Positions 8,206 to 15,371 of a stretch of DNA of 29,107 bases are shown here, piece by piece (position 1 is the first letter of the stretch; each line of letters begins with the position of its first letter). Source of the DNA: CAZKXX01 sp964556705 (lineage in GTDB: Bacteria; Acidobacteriota; Terriglobia; UBA7540); contig CAZKXX010000043.1 in the NCBI GenBank assembly GCA_964556705.1, positions 1 through 29,107 of the forward strand, in the 5' to 3' direction. The notes under the pieces were generated by a model. That model worked only from the letters and a program-made list of their open reading frames with translations, was not told where the DNA came from and ran no database searches. The position numbers and the translations under genes are program-made.

Positions 8206-8397
8206 ATGGGACGGTGGAGTACAACGGCGGCGGTCCTCTTGTTGTTTCTTTCCTGCACCTCACCACTCGACGCGGCGCGCCGCCCGAATTTTGTCGTGAT
8301 CGTCGCGGACGACCTCGGCTACGGCGATCTGGGCTCCTACGGCGGGAAAGCCATCCGCACGCCGCACCTCGATCGGATGGCGCGGGGCGGCATGAGA
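8206..8397 (+). pseudogene. Truncated sulfatase (N-terminal fragment)
   Basis: An ATG at 8206 opens a signal peptide (MGRWSTTAAVLLLFLSC, ending near LDAARR). The start of a type I sulfatase follows: PNFVVIVADDLGYGDLGSYG, then KAIRTPHLDRMARGGMR. The VADDLGYGDLG stretch contains the paired Asp residues that bind the active-site Ca2+. In intact sulfatases the next residues are RFTDFY... and the C-S/A-x-S/A-x-R maturation motif. Here similarity stops after about 64 residues and the frame runs into unrelated sequence with a stop at 8437-8439. More than 85 percent of a normal sulfatase is missing, and no remainder is visible before the transporter gene. It is a dead 5' remnant, probably cut by an insertion or deletion near 8397. 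Confidence 0.75.
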
Positions 8398-8560
8398 CCG
8401 AAAGGGTGGCGATTTCTCCGGCGGGTGTCCCTGCAATGAAATCGCAAGGCGAGCGGAGGGCGAATCGAAAGCGGCCGTGCAAACCAGAAAAGTGTCCTCT
8501 TTCATTTTTCATCTAAGTGCTTGTAAGGACCTGGGGGCTTTCGCGGAGGAGTGTAGTGGG
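8398..8560. other. Non-coding stretch after the sulfatase break, possible IS remnant
   Basis: There is no gene here. GCGATTTC (8408-8415) and GAAATCGC about 20 bases later form an inverted pair. On the minus strand, a GAAAGAGGACACTTTTCTGG stretch resembles ends of insertion-sequence debris I remember from similar genomes. The identity of any element is not established. Confidence 0.3.
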
Positions 8561-8604
8561 CGAGTGCTGAGCCGTCGTAGTTTGGGACGGCCGGTTAGCA
8601 CTCG
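8561..8604 (-). terminator. Hairpin directly after the NRAMP gene
   Basis: CGAGTGCT (8561-8568) pairs with AGCACTCG (8597-8604), and GCCGTC with GACGGC inside it. The stem abuts the transporter stop at 8605. There is no T-tract on the downstream side, so it is at best a Rho-assisted or 3'-protecting hairpin. Confidence 0.4.
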
Positions 8605-9870
8605 CTAGTGAGGAAGTTTGTCCGGGAAGAACGCGCTCACCAGCAGCAGCAGCGTGAGCGCGATCATCGTCAGCGCCGTCGCCCAGGCAATGATGTTGAA
8701 GTTCCGCGTGTTCTTGTGCTTCCCCATCAGGTCTTCGCGATTGCTCAGGCGCAGCATAAAGATCAGAACGAAGGGCAGCAGGATGCCGTTGGCCACCTGG
8801 GCGAGCAGGATGATGGGCACCTGGAGTTCGGCGCGCAGCACCAGCACGACGAGCGCGCTAAGCGCGATCAGCCCGCTATAGAGCCAGTAAAACGTCGGCG
8901 CTTCGTCGAACCGTTTGTCCACACCCGACTCGAGCCCCAGTCCCTCACAGACCGAATAGGCCGTGGAGAGCGGGATGATCATCGAGGAGAGGAGCGAAGC
9001 GTTGCAGAGACCGAAAGCAAAGAGCACGCCGGCCAGATGTCCGGCGAGCGGGATGAGCGCCTGGGCCGCGTCTCCGCCGTCGCGGATGTCCCGATGCCCG
9101 CTGGCATAAATCGTGGCCGCGCAGGCGACGATGATGAAGAAGGCGACGACGTGCACGATGACGCCGCCGAGAATGACGTCCCACCGCGTATAGACGTAGT
9201 TCCTCAGCTTGACGCCTTTTTCCACGACCGACGCCTGGAGGTAAAACTGCATCCACGGCGTGATCGTCGTGCCCACGATGCCGATGACCATGTAGAGGTA
9301 TCCGGAATCGAAATGGAACGTCGGCTTCACGGTGCTCACCAGCGCGGTCGTCCAATCCGGATGAGCAAGAAAGGCCGAAACGGGATAGGCGACGTAAAAC
9401 AGGCAGGCGAGCAGCAGTACCCGCTCGACACCCCGATAACTTCCCCGCACGGCCAGACCCCACACGAGCAGCGCGCCGAGCGGCACGGTGATGGCGCGGC
9501 TGACGCCGAGCACGCCCATGCCCGAGGCCAGGCCAGCAAAGTTGGCAATCATGTTGCCCACGTTCGCCACCACCAGCAGCCCCATCACGATGAACGTGGT
9601 GCGAAAGCCGTACTCTTCGCGGATGAGGTCCGAAAGCCCCTTCCCCGTCACCACGCCCATGCGCGCGGCCATCTCCTGGATGACGATGAGCGCCACCATG
9701 ATGGGGATGAGCGTCCAGAGCAGCGTGTAGCCGTAACGCGCGCCGGCCACCGAGTAGGTGAAGATGCCGCCGGCGTCGTTGTCCACGTTGGACGTAATCA
9801 TTCCCGGGCCGAAGACGGCGAGAAAGATGACGATCGTCGTGCGGTAGCGGCGAAGGCGTCGAAGGTTCAC
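8605..9870 (-). CDS. NRAMP-family divalent metal transporter, probable Mg2+ type
   Basis: A 421-residue inner-membrane permease of the LeuT-fold NRAMP family with about eleven membrane helices. The first helix starts GPG (21-23) and, at the family's fixed spacing, carries DAGG (32-35) where manganese/iron transporters have DPGN. The sixth helix has ITPWMQFYLQASVV (about 203-216) where classical members have VMPHNLYLHS. The Asp of site 1 is kept, but Asn becomes Gly and the metal-binding Met of MPH becomes Thr. Loss of that Met is the hallmark I recall for NRAMP-related Mg2+ transporters. Translation starts at GTG 9870, 12 bp after a MgtE-type sensor gene and under the same M-box leader. Mg2+ as substrate is therefore the best inference; I avoid the name mntH. 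Confidence 0.88.
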   Translation of the reverse strand: MNLRRLRRYRTTIVIFLAVFGPGMITSNVDNDAGGIFTYSVAGARYGYTLLWTLIPIMVALIVIQEMAARMGVVTGKGLSDLIREEYGFRTTFIVMGLLVVANVGNMIANFAGLASGMGVLGVSRAITVPLGALLVWGLAVRGSYRGVERVLLLACLFYVAYPVSAFLAHPDWTTALVSTVKPTFHFDSGYLYMVIGIVGTTITPWMQFYLQASVVEKGVKLRNYVYTRWDVILGGVIVHVVAFFIIVACAATIYASGHRDIRDGGDAAQALIPLAGHLAGVLFAFGLCNASLLSSMIIPLSTAYSVCEGLGLESGVDKRFDEAPTFYWLYSGLIALSALVVLVLRAELQVPIILLAQVANGILLPFVLIFMLRLSNREDLMGKHKNTRNFNIIAWATALTMIALTLLLLVSAFFPDKLPH

Positions 9871-9882
9871 AGTCAGGCCTGC

Positions 9883-11124
9883 CTATTGGCGTTTGACCAC
9901 CAGGTCCAGGACGTCGTCGGCGGTGACGACGCCCAGCAAGTGTCCGCTGTCGTCCACCACGGGCAGCGAGACGAGGTTGTACTTCTGGAAAAGGTCCACG
10001 ACCACGCGGTCGTTGTCGTAGGCGTGCGCCGAAATGAGTTCTTTGTCCGAGAGGCTTTTCAGCGGCGTCGCGGCGTCCGCCAGCAGGATGCGGCCTACGG
10101 GCACCACGCCCGTCAGTACGCCCGCCGGGTTGACGAGATAAATGGCGTGGACGGACTCAATCGGCCCTTCGAAGTTGCGCAGCGCTTCGATGGCTCCAGC
10201 CACCTCGGCCTCTTCGCCGACCATGATGTACTCGGTGGTCATCAGCGCGCCCGCGGTGTTTTCTTCGAACCCCAGCAATTCGCGCACTTCCTGCGCCTCT
10301 TCCTTCTCCATGTCAGCGAGGAGTTCCGCGGAATGCTCGGGAGACAACTGCTGAAGGACGTCGGCGGCCTCGTCGGGTGGCATTTCCTCCACGATGTCCG
10401 CGGCCTTTTCCGGCGAGAAGCTTTCCAGAAGGACGGCCTGCAAGTGCGTCGGTATTTCCGCAAGCACCTGGGCGGCCGTCTCTTCGTCGAGGGATTCGAT
10501 GAGCGACCGCTGCTCGTCGCGGCTCAGCTCTTCCAGAATCTGCGCGATGTCGGCCGGGTGCAGTTTCGCCAGCCGGTCGTAAGTAATCCGCAGCTTCACG
10601 CGCCGCGCCGGATCGGGCTCGATCAGATTGACGAACTCCCAGCGGATGACCTTCGCCGGAAACAGGCTGGCCACCATCCGCACCGTGTGCTTGGCCAGCA
10701 CGCCCTGGAGGAGCCGGCGCACCGCCGAGGCCAGGCCCACGTTCACGTCCAGGATGCGGAGTTCCGAATAGCGCTCGCTCGGCTCGATGTCGAAGTCCAC
10801 GTCGTTGACGCGCACCACCTTGCGATGGTTGACGTCGATGATCTGCTGGTCGAGGATATCCTTCCGCACGTGGATCAATCCCTCGTCGGGCGCGTACGGG
10901 CGAAGGTCCGCGGGCGAGCAGTTCGTCTGCGCCGCGCGCACGGAAATGGATTGCATCTGCTCGCGGTCGATGCGGACCAGCTCGTTCTTGGGCGTCCGCA
11001 CCAGGAAAGCGGCCACCCGCCGCGAGTTCTGGCTCGGGTCCACCAGCAGGTCCACAATCCGGCCCAGGTATTCGCCCTTCGCGCCGTAGGCGGGAAGGTT
11101 CTGGATTTCGGTGAAGTAAATCAT
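9883..11124 (-). CDS. PRC-barrel / MgtE_N / CBS-pair protein (soluble MgtE sensor module)
   Basis: A 413-residue soluble protein. Residues 1-70 are a PRC-barrel-like domain (EYLGRIVDLLVDPSQ), and 80-115 may be a second PRC half (ILDQQIIDVNHRKVVRVNDV). The MgtE intracellular N domain spans about 188-290 (LHPADIAQILEELSRDEQ, then repeated AADIVEEMPPDEAADVL helices). The CBS pair spans about 292-411 (ENTAGALMTTEYIMV; SLPVVDDSGHLLGVVTADDV). In true MgtE channels the membrane domain starts where this protein ends. Start: ATG 11124 with GGGAGA 6 bases upstream; longer readings would run through the terminator and riboswitch. It precedes the NRAMP-like permease by 12 bp. It probably senses Mg2+ for that permease; this is inference from architecture, neighbour and riboswitch. 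Confidence 0.9.
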   Translation of the reverse strand: MIYFTEIQNLPAYGAKGEYLGRIVDLLVDPSQNSRRVAAFLVRTPKNELVRIDREQMQSISVRAAQTNCSPADLRPYAPDEGLIHVRKDILDQQIIDVNHRKVVRVNDVDFDIEPSERYSELRILDVNVGLASAVRRLLQGVLAKHTVRMVASLFPAKVIRWEFVNLIEPDPARRVKLRITYDRLAKLHPADIAQILEELSRDEQRSLIESLDEETAAQVLAEIPTHLQAVLLESFSPEKAADIVEEMPPDEAADVLQQLSPEHSAELLADMEKEEAQEVRELLGFEENTAGALMTTEYIMVGEEAEVAGAIEALRNFEGPIESVHAIYLVNPAGVLTGVVPVGRILLADAATPLKSLSDKELISAHAYDNDRVVVDLFQKYNLVSLPVVDDSGHLLGVVTADDVLDLVVKRQ

Positions 11125-11177
11125 TTTGGATCTCCCGTGCCCCCGAGGACGCATCGCGTCGCGCCCTGGTGCCCCGG

Positions 11178-11216
11178 AAAAAGCAAGCCCCGTGGGAACT
11201 CGAAAGCCCACGGGGC
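11178..11216 (-). terminator. Intrinsic terminator of the M-box leader
   Basis: On the minus strand, GCCCCGTGGG and CCCACGGGGC form a perfect 10-bp stem (11216-11207 with 11196-11187 on this strand) around a 10-base loop, followed by TTGCTTTTT. It lies between the aptamer and the start codon, the usual expression platform of a transcription-attenuating OFF switch. Confidence 0.85.
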
Positions 11217-11274
11217 CGCGCGGCGGAAAACGCTTCGCCGGATTCCTGCGGGCCCCCTGGTGAGAGCTTCGGCT

Positions 11275-11425
11275 CCGCGCAACGTAGTCTCCGGTCGGGC
11301 CGGAGAAAGCCACCTTAGACAAAGCCTTAAGCCGGCCATGCCTGCTCTACCCGTTGGCCCGTCTCCGGGTTTCCGGGCAGTGGCTTCTGTTTGCGTGGTA
11401 ACCTCGCCTAACGAGGCCGTAACGG
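11275..11425 (-). promoter_or_regulatory. M-box (ykoK-type) Mg2+ riboswitch aptamer
   Basis: Read on the minus strand, this leader holds the conserved M-box blocks in the right order. They are GTTAGGCGAGG near the 5' end, GCCACTGCCC, GACGGGCCAACGGGT (family: GACGCCAATGGGT), GGCATGG, AAGGTGGC and finally GACTACG before the 3' side of the closing region. It lies 150-300 bases upstream of the MgtE_N/CBS gene, downstream of a good promoter and upstream of a strong intrinsic terminator. M-boxes bind several Mg2+ ions and turn off Mg2+ transporter genes when Mg2+ is plentiful. The exact P1 pairing was not resolved by eye. A covariance-model scan (Rfam M-box) would settle it. Confidence 0.82.
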
Positions 11426-11478
11426 TATTGGACGTTTCTCTTGAACCCCCTTCGATTCAGTCTTCCGCGCCACTTCCT

Positions 11479-11508
11479 TTCATACGAAAGGGGTATGAAA
11501 CTTGTCAA
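11479..11508 (-). promoter_or_regulatory. Promoter of the Mg2+ riboswitch operon
   Basis: On the minus strand, TTGACA (11508-11503), an 18-base spacer and TATGAA (11484-11479). Transcription would start near 11472, giving a leader of about 350 bases that contains the entire M-box and its terminator. The -35 hexamer is a perfect sigma-70 match. Confidence 0.7.
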
Positions 11509-11527
11509 GAAAAATGCCGCGGGAAAC

Positions 11528-12301
11528 TTACTGGTTGAGTCCCATGGCCCACTGGATGCCCTTCAGCAGCATCTCCTGGAAGCGGGCGTCGTTCCACACC
11601 CACTCGTCGTGGCCCAGCGCGTTGTAATAGACGCGGCCCTTGCCGAACGGCCGGGTCCAGGCCAGCGGCCAGCCGTAATAGCGGCGCGTCACGCCGGGCT
11701 TGCGCAGTTCCACCGAAGACGGGTCCAGACGCAGCAGCACGGTCGAGTCCTTCGAGCGAAAGTCGCTGGTCTGGTAAATTTCGTCATGAATTTGAAACGA
11801 CTTTCCCAGGAATCCCACCAGCGGGCTCGACGGGTCCACCACTTCGACCGTCACCAGCGTGTGCCACGGATGGCCGTTGAAGTATCCGCCGACCAGGTCG
11901 GCGTAGTCTTCCCACATGTAAAAGGTGTCCGTGGCGCTGTGCACACCCACGAATCCCTTGCCGCCGCGCACGAACTCCAGAAACGCTTTTTTCTGCGCGT
12001 CGTTCATGGGAAGTTCGCCTGTGGTGTTGAACAGGATGGCATCGAACTTCGCCAGGTTCTGCGCGGTAAAGTCGTTCACGTTCTGGCTGACGACGGTGTC
12101 AAACGCTCCGGACTTCCGCCCGATTTCCGTGACGACCTGCTCGGACAGCGGCACGGTCTGATGCCGGAACCCCGCCGTCAGCGTCATCATGAGGAGCTTT
12201 CCTTTTTTCGGCGCCTGGGCCGCCGTCGTACCCGGCTGGAACAGAAATCCCCACGCACACAATCCGCAAAGAATGAAGAGAATCAATCCATATCGCCGCA
12301 T
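11528..12301 (-). CDS. Secreted ThuA-like domain protein
   Basis: A 257-residue exported protein. Residues 1-28 form a signal peptide (RRYGLILFILCGLCAWGFLF, then an AQA cleavage-like end). The rest is a ThuA-like, class I glutamine-amidotransferase-related fold. Markers are LLMMTLTAGFRHQTVPLSEQ, FDAILFNTTGELPM, FVRGGKGFVGVHSATDTFY, GGYFNGHPWHT, the IHDEIYQ stretch and near the end GKGRVYYNALGHDEWVW. ThuA proteins are named from a trehalose-utilisation locus, and secreted versions are common in soil polymer degraders; the reaction is unknown. The start is supported by AAGGAG 6 bases before the ATG. It is divergent from the amidohydrolase gene and ends just before the promoter of the Mg2+ operon. 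Confidence 0.88.
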   Translation of the reverse strand: MRRYGLILFILCGLCAWGFLFQPGTTAAQAPKKGKLLMMTLTAGFRHQTVPLSEQVVTEIGRKSGAFDTVVSQNVNDFTAQNLAKFDAILFNTTGELPMNDAQKKAFLEFVRGGKGFVGVHSATDTFYMWEDYADLVGGYFNGHPWHTLVTVEVVDPSSPLVGFLGKSFQIHDEIYQTSDFRSKDSTVLLRLDPSSVELRKPGVTRRYYGWPLAWTRPFGKGRVYYNALGHDEWVWNDARFQEMLLKGIQWAMGLNQ

Positions 12302-12346
12302 AACCGCTCCTTGAAGAGGATGATCAACTCCGAGTCAGGACAAAAT

Positions 12347-12362
12347 CCGGCCAATCGGCCGG
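12347..12362. promoter_or_regulatory. Short dyad upstream of the ThuA-like gene
   Basis: CCGGCC and GGCCGG separated by AATC form a perfect 6-bp dyad, with an A-rich left and T-rich right flank. It sits 45 bp upstream of the ThuA-like start in the divergent intergenic region. It could be an operator or a leader hairpin; nothing else supports either role. Confidence 0.25.
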
Positions 12363-12485
12363 TTTGAGGGTCCGGGTGTCTCGCGCATGCGCGTTCGTTT
12401 CTCGCAGAGGCGCGCGCCGCGCGAGGCGGGGCTTATGGTATCACAACCCGGCGAGGTTTCATCCTGTCGTTCGCGGCGGGCGAAA

Positions 12486-12514
12486 TTGCCGAACCCGCCG
12501 GCGCGTGGGATAAT
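12486..12514 (+). promoter_or_regulatory. Candidate promoter of the amidohydrolase gene
   Basis: TTGCCG, a 17-base spacer and GATAAT, ending 57 bases before the start codon. Spacing is ideal and the hexamers partly match sigma-70 consensus. Confidence 0.45.
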
Positions 12515-12571
12515 GCCCGGCTTTTCGGGTGTAGCCGCGGGGCTCACCATTCCTTTCGTGAGGTTGCTCTG

Positions 12572-13873
12572 ATGTCCAGACGGATGATCTTGCTGTTCCT
12601 GGCTGTAACCGTTGCAGCTATTGTGGGAATCGCGCAAGGGCCGCCACAGCCGGAGATAACGGTGGTTCGCGCCGCGCGTGTCCTCGACGTTCGCGACGGT
12701 CGGATGCTCGAGCGGCACGCCATCCTCGTGGTCGGCGAGCGGATCAAAAAGGTCGGGCCCGCCGCGGAAATCGGTGTGCCGGCGGGCGCGAAAGTCGTGG
12801 ACCTCGGCTCGGTGGTCGTACTCCCCGGCCTGATTGACTGCCATACCCATCTGACGGGCGATCCCGAGCACACGGGCTACGAGTCGCTGGGGATTTCGGC
12901 GCCCCGCGCCGCGCTTTACGGCGCGAAAAACGCTCGGCTGACGCTCGAGGCGGGTTTCACCACCGTCCGCGAAGTCGGCGCGCCCGGCTACGCCGACATC
13001 GCGCTGCGTGACGCGATCAACCAGGGAAACGTTCCCGGCCCGCGGATTCAGGCGTCCGGGAATTCCCTCGGCTCGACGGGCGGCCACTGCGACAACAATC
13101 TGCTCGCGCCCGAGTTCCAGCATCGCGATGCCGGGGTCGCCGACGGCGTGGCCGAGGTCCTGCGGCGGGTGCGAGAGAACTTCAAGTACGGCGCCGACGT
13201 CATCAAGTTTTGCGCGAGCGGCGGCGTCTTTTCGAAGGGGACTCTCCTCGGCGCGACGCAATACAGTTTCGACGAAATGCGCGCCCTCGTGGAGGAGGCC
13301 CATCGCCAGGGGCGCAAGGTCGCCGCGCACGCCCACGGCGCCGACGCCATCATCCAGGCGGCGCGCGCCGGCGTGGATTCCATCGAACACGGCAGCCTGC
13401 TTGACGACGAAGGCATTCGCGCCCTGAAGGAGCACGGCACCTACCTCGTCGCCGACATCTACAACGACGACTTCATTCTCGGTCAGGGGAAGGAATACGG
13501 GTTTACCGAAGAGAACCTTGAGAAAGAGCGCGAGATCGGGCAAAAGCAGCGGGACAACTTCGAGCGCGCGGCGCGCGCCGGCGTCAAGATCGCCTACGGT
13601 ACAGACGCCGGAGTTTACCCGCACGGCGGAAACGCCAAGCAGTTCGCCTACATGGTCAGATACGGCCTGACGCCGCTTCAGGCGATTCAGGCCGCGACCC
13701 TCAACGCCGCCGATTTGCTCGGCTGGTCCGACCGCGTGGGCAGCCTCGAGCCCGGCCAATTCGCCGATCTGATTGCCGTCGAGGGTGATCCCCTTGCCGA
13801 TGTCACTGTGCTCGAAGGCGTGAAGTTTGTGATGAAGGGCGGTCGCATCGTGAAAAACCAACTCGGCCGGTAA
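12572..13873 (+). CDS. Secreted metal-dependent amidohydrolase (prolidase/imidazolonepropionase-like)
   Basis: A 433-residue amidohydrolase-superfamily enzyme with an N-terminal signal peptide (RMILLFLAVTVAAIVGI), so probably periplasmic or extracellular. The small beta domain (ARVLDVRDGRMLERHAILVV) leads to the TIM barrel. Metal ligands are visible: DCHTHL (His91, His93), the carboxylated-lysine candidate in DVIKFCASGG (Lys212), AAHAHG (His253/255), SIEHGSLL near 275, and the catalytic Asp in YGTDAGVYPHGG. The C-terminus closes with GSLEPGQFADLIAVEGDPL. This layout matches the Xaa-Pro dipeptidase-like branch with binuclear metal sites, but the substrate cannot be fixed from sequence. GTGAGG lies 8 bases before the ATG. 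It is convergent with rsmB, with only 8 bp between them. Confidence 0.9.
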   Translation: MSRRMILLFLAVTVAAIVGIAQGPPQPEITVVRAARVLDVRDGRMLERHAILVVGERIKKVGPAAEIGVPAGAKVVDLGSVVVLPGLIDCHTHLTGDPEHTGYESLGISAPRAALYGAKNARLTLEAGFTTVREVGAPGYADIALRDAINQGNVPGPRIQASGNSLGSTGGHCDNNLLAPEFQHRDAGVADGVAEVLRRVRENFKYGADVIKFCASGGVFSKGTLLGATQYSFDEMRALVEEAHRQGRKVAAHAHGADAIIQAARAGVDSIEHGSLLDDEGIRALKEHGTYLVADIYNDDFILGQGKEYGFTEENLEKEREIGQKQRDNFERAARAGVKIAYGTDAGVYPHGGNAKQFAYMVRYGLTPLQAIQAATLNAADLLGWSDRVGSLEPGQFADLIAVEGDPLADVTVLEGVKFVMKGGRIVKNQLGR

Positions 13874-13881
13874 TCGCGAGG

Positions 13882-15249
13882 TCAGTCGCCGCGTGTGATG
13901 ACGGCTGCGAAGAAACCGTCCATGCGATGCAGGTCGGGCCGCGTGCGGAAGCAGCCGCGCTCGTCGAAGAGCGGGGCGATGTGCGGAAATTCCGCGGCCA
14001 ACTCGGGTTGCGAGAGTTTTCGAAAGCCTCGCGCGTCGCGCAATGCCTCCGCTACGACGCCCTCATTTTCCTCCGGCTCGAGCGAGCACGTTGAGTAAAC
14101 CAACCGCCCGCCCGGCGCGAGCGCCGCGAGGGCTTTCGCCAACATTTGCTTCTGAATCTCCGCCAGGCGCGAGAGGTCGGCAGGCTGAAGTCGCAGCTTG
14201 ATTTCCGGATTCCTCGCCAGCGTTCCCGTCCCCGAGCATGGAACATCCAACAGAACGCGCTCAAACGCCGGCCCGAACGGCAACGACTGGGAGGCGTCGC
14301 AGCGGACGACGTTGAGTGAAACACCCGCCGGCAGGTGACCCGCGAGCAATCGGACCATCGTCCGCAGCCGCGCCGCGCTCAGGTCGCAGGCTACGAGCGT
14401 TCCCTGCCCCAGCATTCCCGCCAACTGGCGCGTCTTGATTCCGGGCGCGGCGCAGAGGTCGAGCACGCGGTCGCCCGGCCGCGGCGCGACGAGCGAGGCC
14501 ACGAGTTGCGAGGCCTCGTCCTGAATGACCGCGCGTCCCTCCACCAGCGCCTTCAAACCCTGAACGCTCCCAGACTCCACGATGAGAGCCGCCGGCGCGA
14601 CCTTTCCGAGCCGCGTCCTCACTCCTTCGCGCGCGAGTTCCTGGGCGAGGGCTTCGCGCGGCGCGCTCTCCGCTCGCAGGCTGGTCGGCGGCACTTGAAC
14701 GCTCGCCCACGCGAGCGCCTTGGCGGCCTCCGCCCCGAAATGCCGCGTCCAGCGTTCACGGAGCCACTCGGGAAGCGCGCGCATCGCCGCCGCAAGCGCT
14801 TCCTGGGATGCGGCGCCACTCCGGCCCACCTCCTCCGCGAAGGATGCGCGCTCGCACCTCCGCAACACCGCGTTGACGAGTCCCGCGGCGGAGCGTTTTC
14901 GCGCCCTCTTCACCAGCTCGACCGCTTCGTTCACGGCGGCCGCTTTGGGAATTTTCGTGAGAAACAGAATCTGATAAGCGCCCAAACGCAGGATCGTGGC
15001 AACTTCCGGGTCAAATGCTTTGGCGCGCTTCCCCGCAAGCTTCTCGATCTGAAAATCGAGTTCGCCCCGCCAGCGCAGGACACCCATCACGAGTTCGGTC
15101 GCCAGCCGCCGGTCGTCTTCGCGCAGCGCGGAAGTTTCCGGGCGCTGGAACAGGTCCACGGCGTAGCCACGCCCCGATTCCACACGACGTAGAATCGAAT
15201 ACGCGGCGGCGCGAGCGGGAGAAACACGGCTCATGCAATCACGCGGCAT
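13882..15249 (-). CDS. rsmB: 16S rRNA (cytosine-967-C5)-methyltransferase
   Basis: Methylates C967 of 16S rRNA using S-adenosylmethionine. The N-terminal NusB-like RNA-binding domain spans about residues 8-145 (ARAAAYSILRRVESGRGYAV, later LRLGAYQILFLTKIPKAAAV). The C-terminal Rossmann methyltransferase has motif I LCAAPGIKTRQLAG, motif IV with the first cysteine in LDVPCSGTGTLARNPEI, and motif VI with the second cysteine in VYSTCSLEPEENEGVV. The length of 455 residues is at the long end but normal. The ATG at 15249 is kept as start; an ATG five codons in (15234) is equally possible, as neither has a clear ribosome-binding site. It follows def and fmt on the same strand. Confidence 0.94.
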   Translation of the reverse strand: MPRDCMSRVSPARAAAYSILRRVESGRGYAVDLFQRPETSALREDDRRLATELVMGVLRWRGELDFQIEKLAGKRAKAFDPEVATILRLGAYQILFLTKIPKAAAVNEAVELVKRARKRSAAGLVNAVLRRCERASFAEEVGRSGAASQEALAAAMRALPEWLRERWTRHFGAEAAKALAWASVQVPPTSLRAESAPREALAQELAREGVRTRLGKVAPAALIVESGSVQGLKALVEGRAVIQDEASQLVASLVAPRPGDRVLDLCAAPGIKTRQLAGMLGQGTLVACDLSAARLRTMVRLLAGHLPAGVSLNVVRCDASQSLPFGPAFERVLLDVPCSGTGTLARNPEIKLRLQPADLSRLAEIQKQMLAKALAALAPGGRLVYSTCSLEPEENEGVVAEALRDARGFRKLSQPELAAEFPHIAPLFDERGCFRTRPDLHRMDGFFAAVITRGD

Positions 15250-15277
15250 GTGCGAGGTTAGGAAGGCAAATTAACTC

Positions 15278-15371
15278 TGAATTATGAATTTAATCTTCCG
15301 CGCGAGGGCACGGATCTCACCAAGAGAGCGATCGTCTCGCGTCCGCTCCATCCTTCACAATTCGTAATTCA
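15278..15371. repeat. Inverted word arms (TGAATTATGAATT) between fmt and rsmB
   Basis: TGAATTATGAATT at 15278-15290 recurs inverted at 15359-15371 (TGAATTACGAATT on the other strand) with one mismatch. About 68 bases of unrelated GC-rich sequence lie between the arms. The right arm supplies the fmt stop codon. Confidence 0.55.

Noticed and set aside
11125..11322. A 66-residue N-terminal extension of the PRC/MgtE_N/CBS protein
   Set aside because: It would translate the intrinsic terminator and part of the M-box; the ATG at 11124 has a proper ribosome-binding site and begins the PRC domain.
8608..11538. A 976-codon open frame on the plus strand opposite the NRAMP and MgtE_N/CBS genes
   Set aside because: It is rich in His, Arg, Asp and Gln with no recognisable domain, and would run through the riboswitch and promoter; it is a shadow of the two minus-strand genes.
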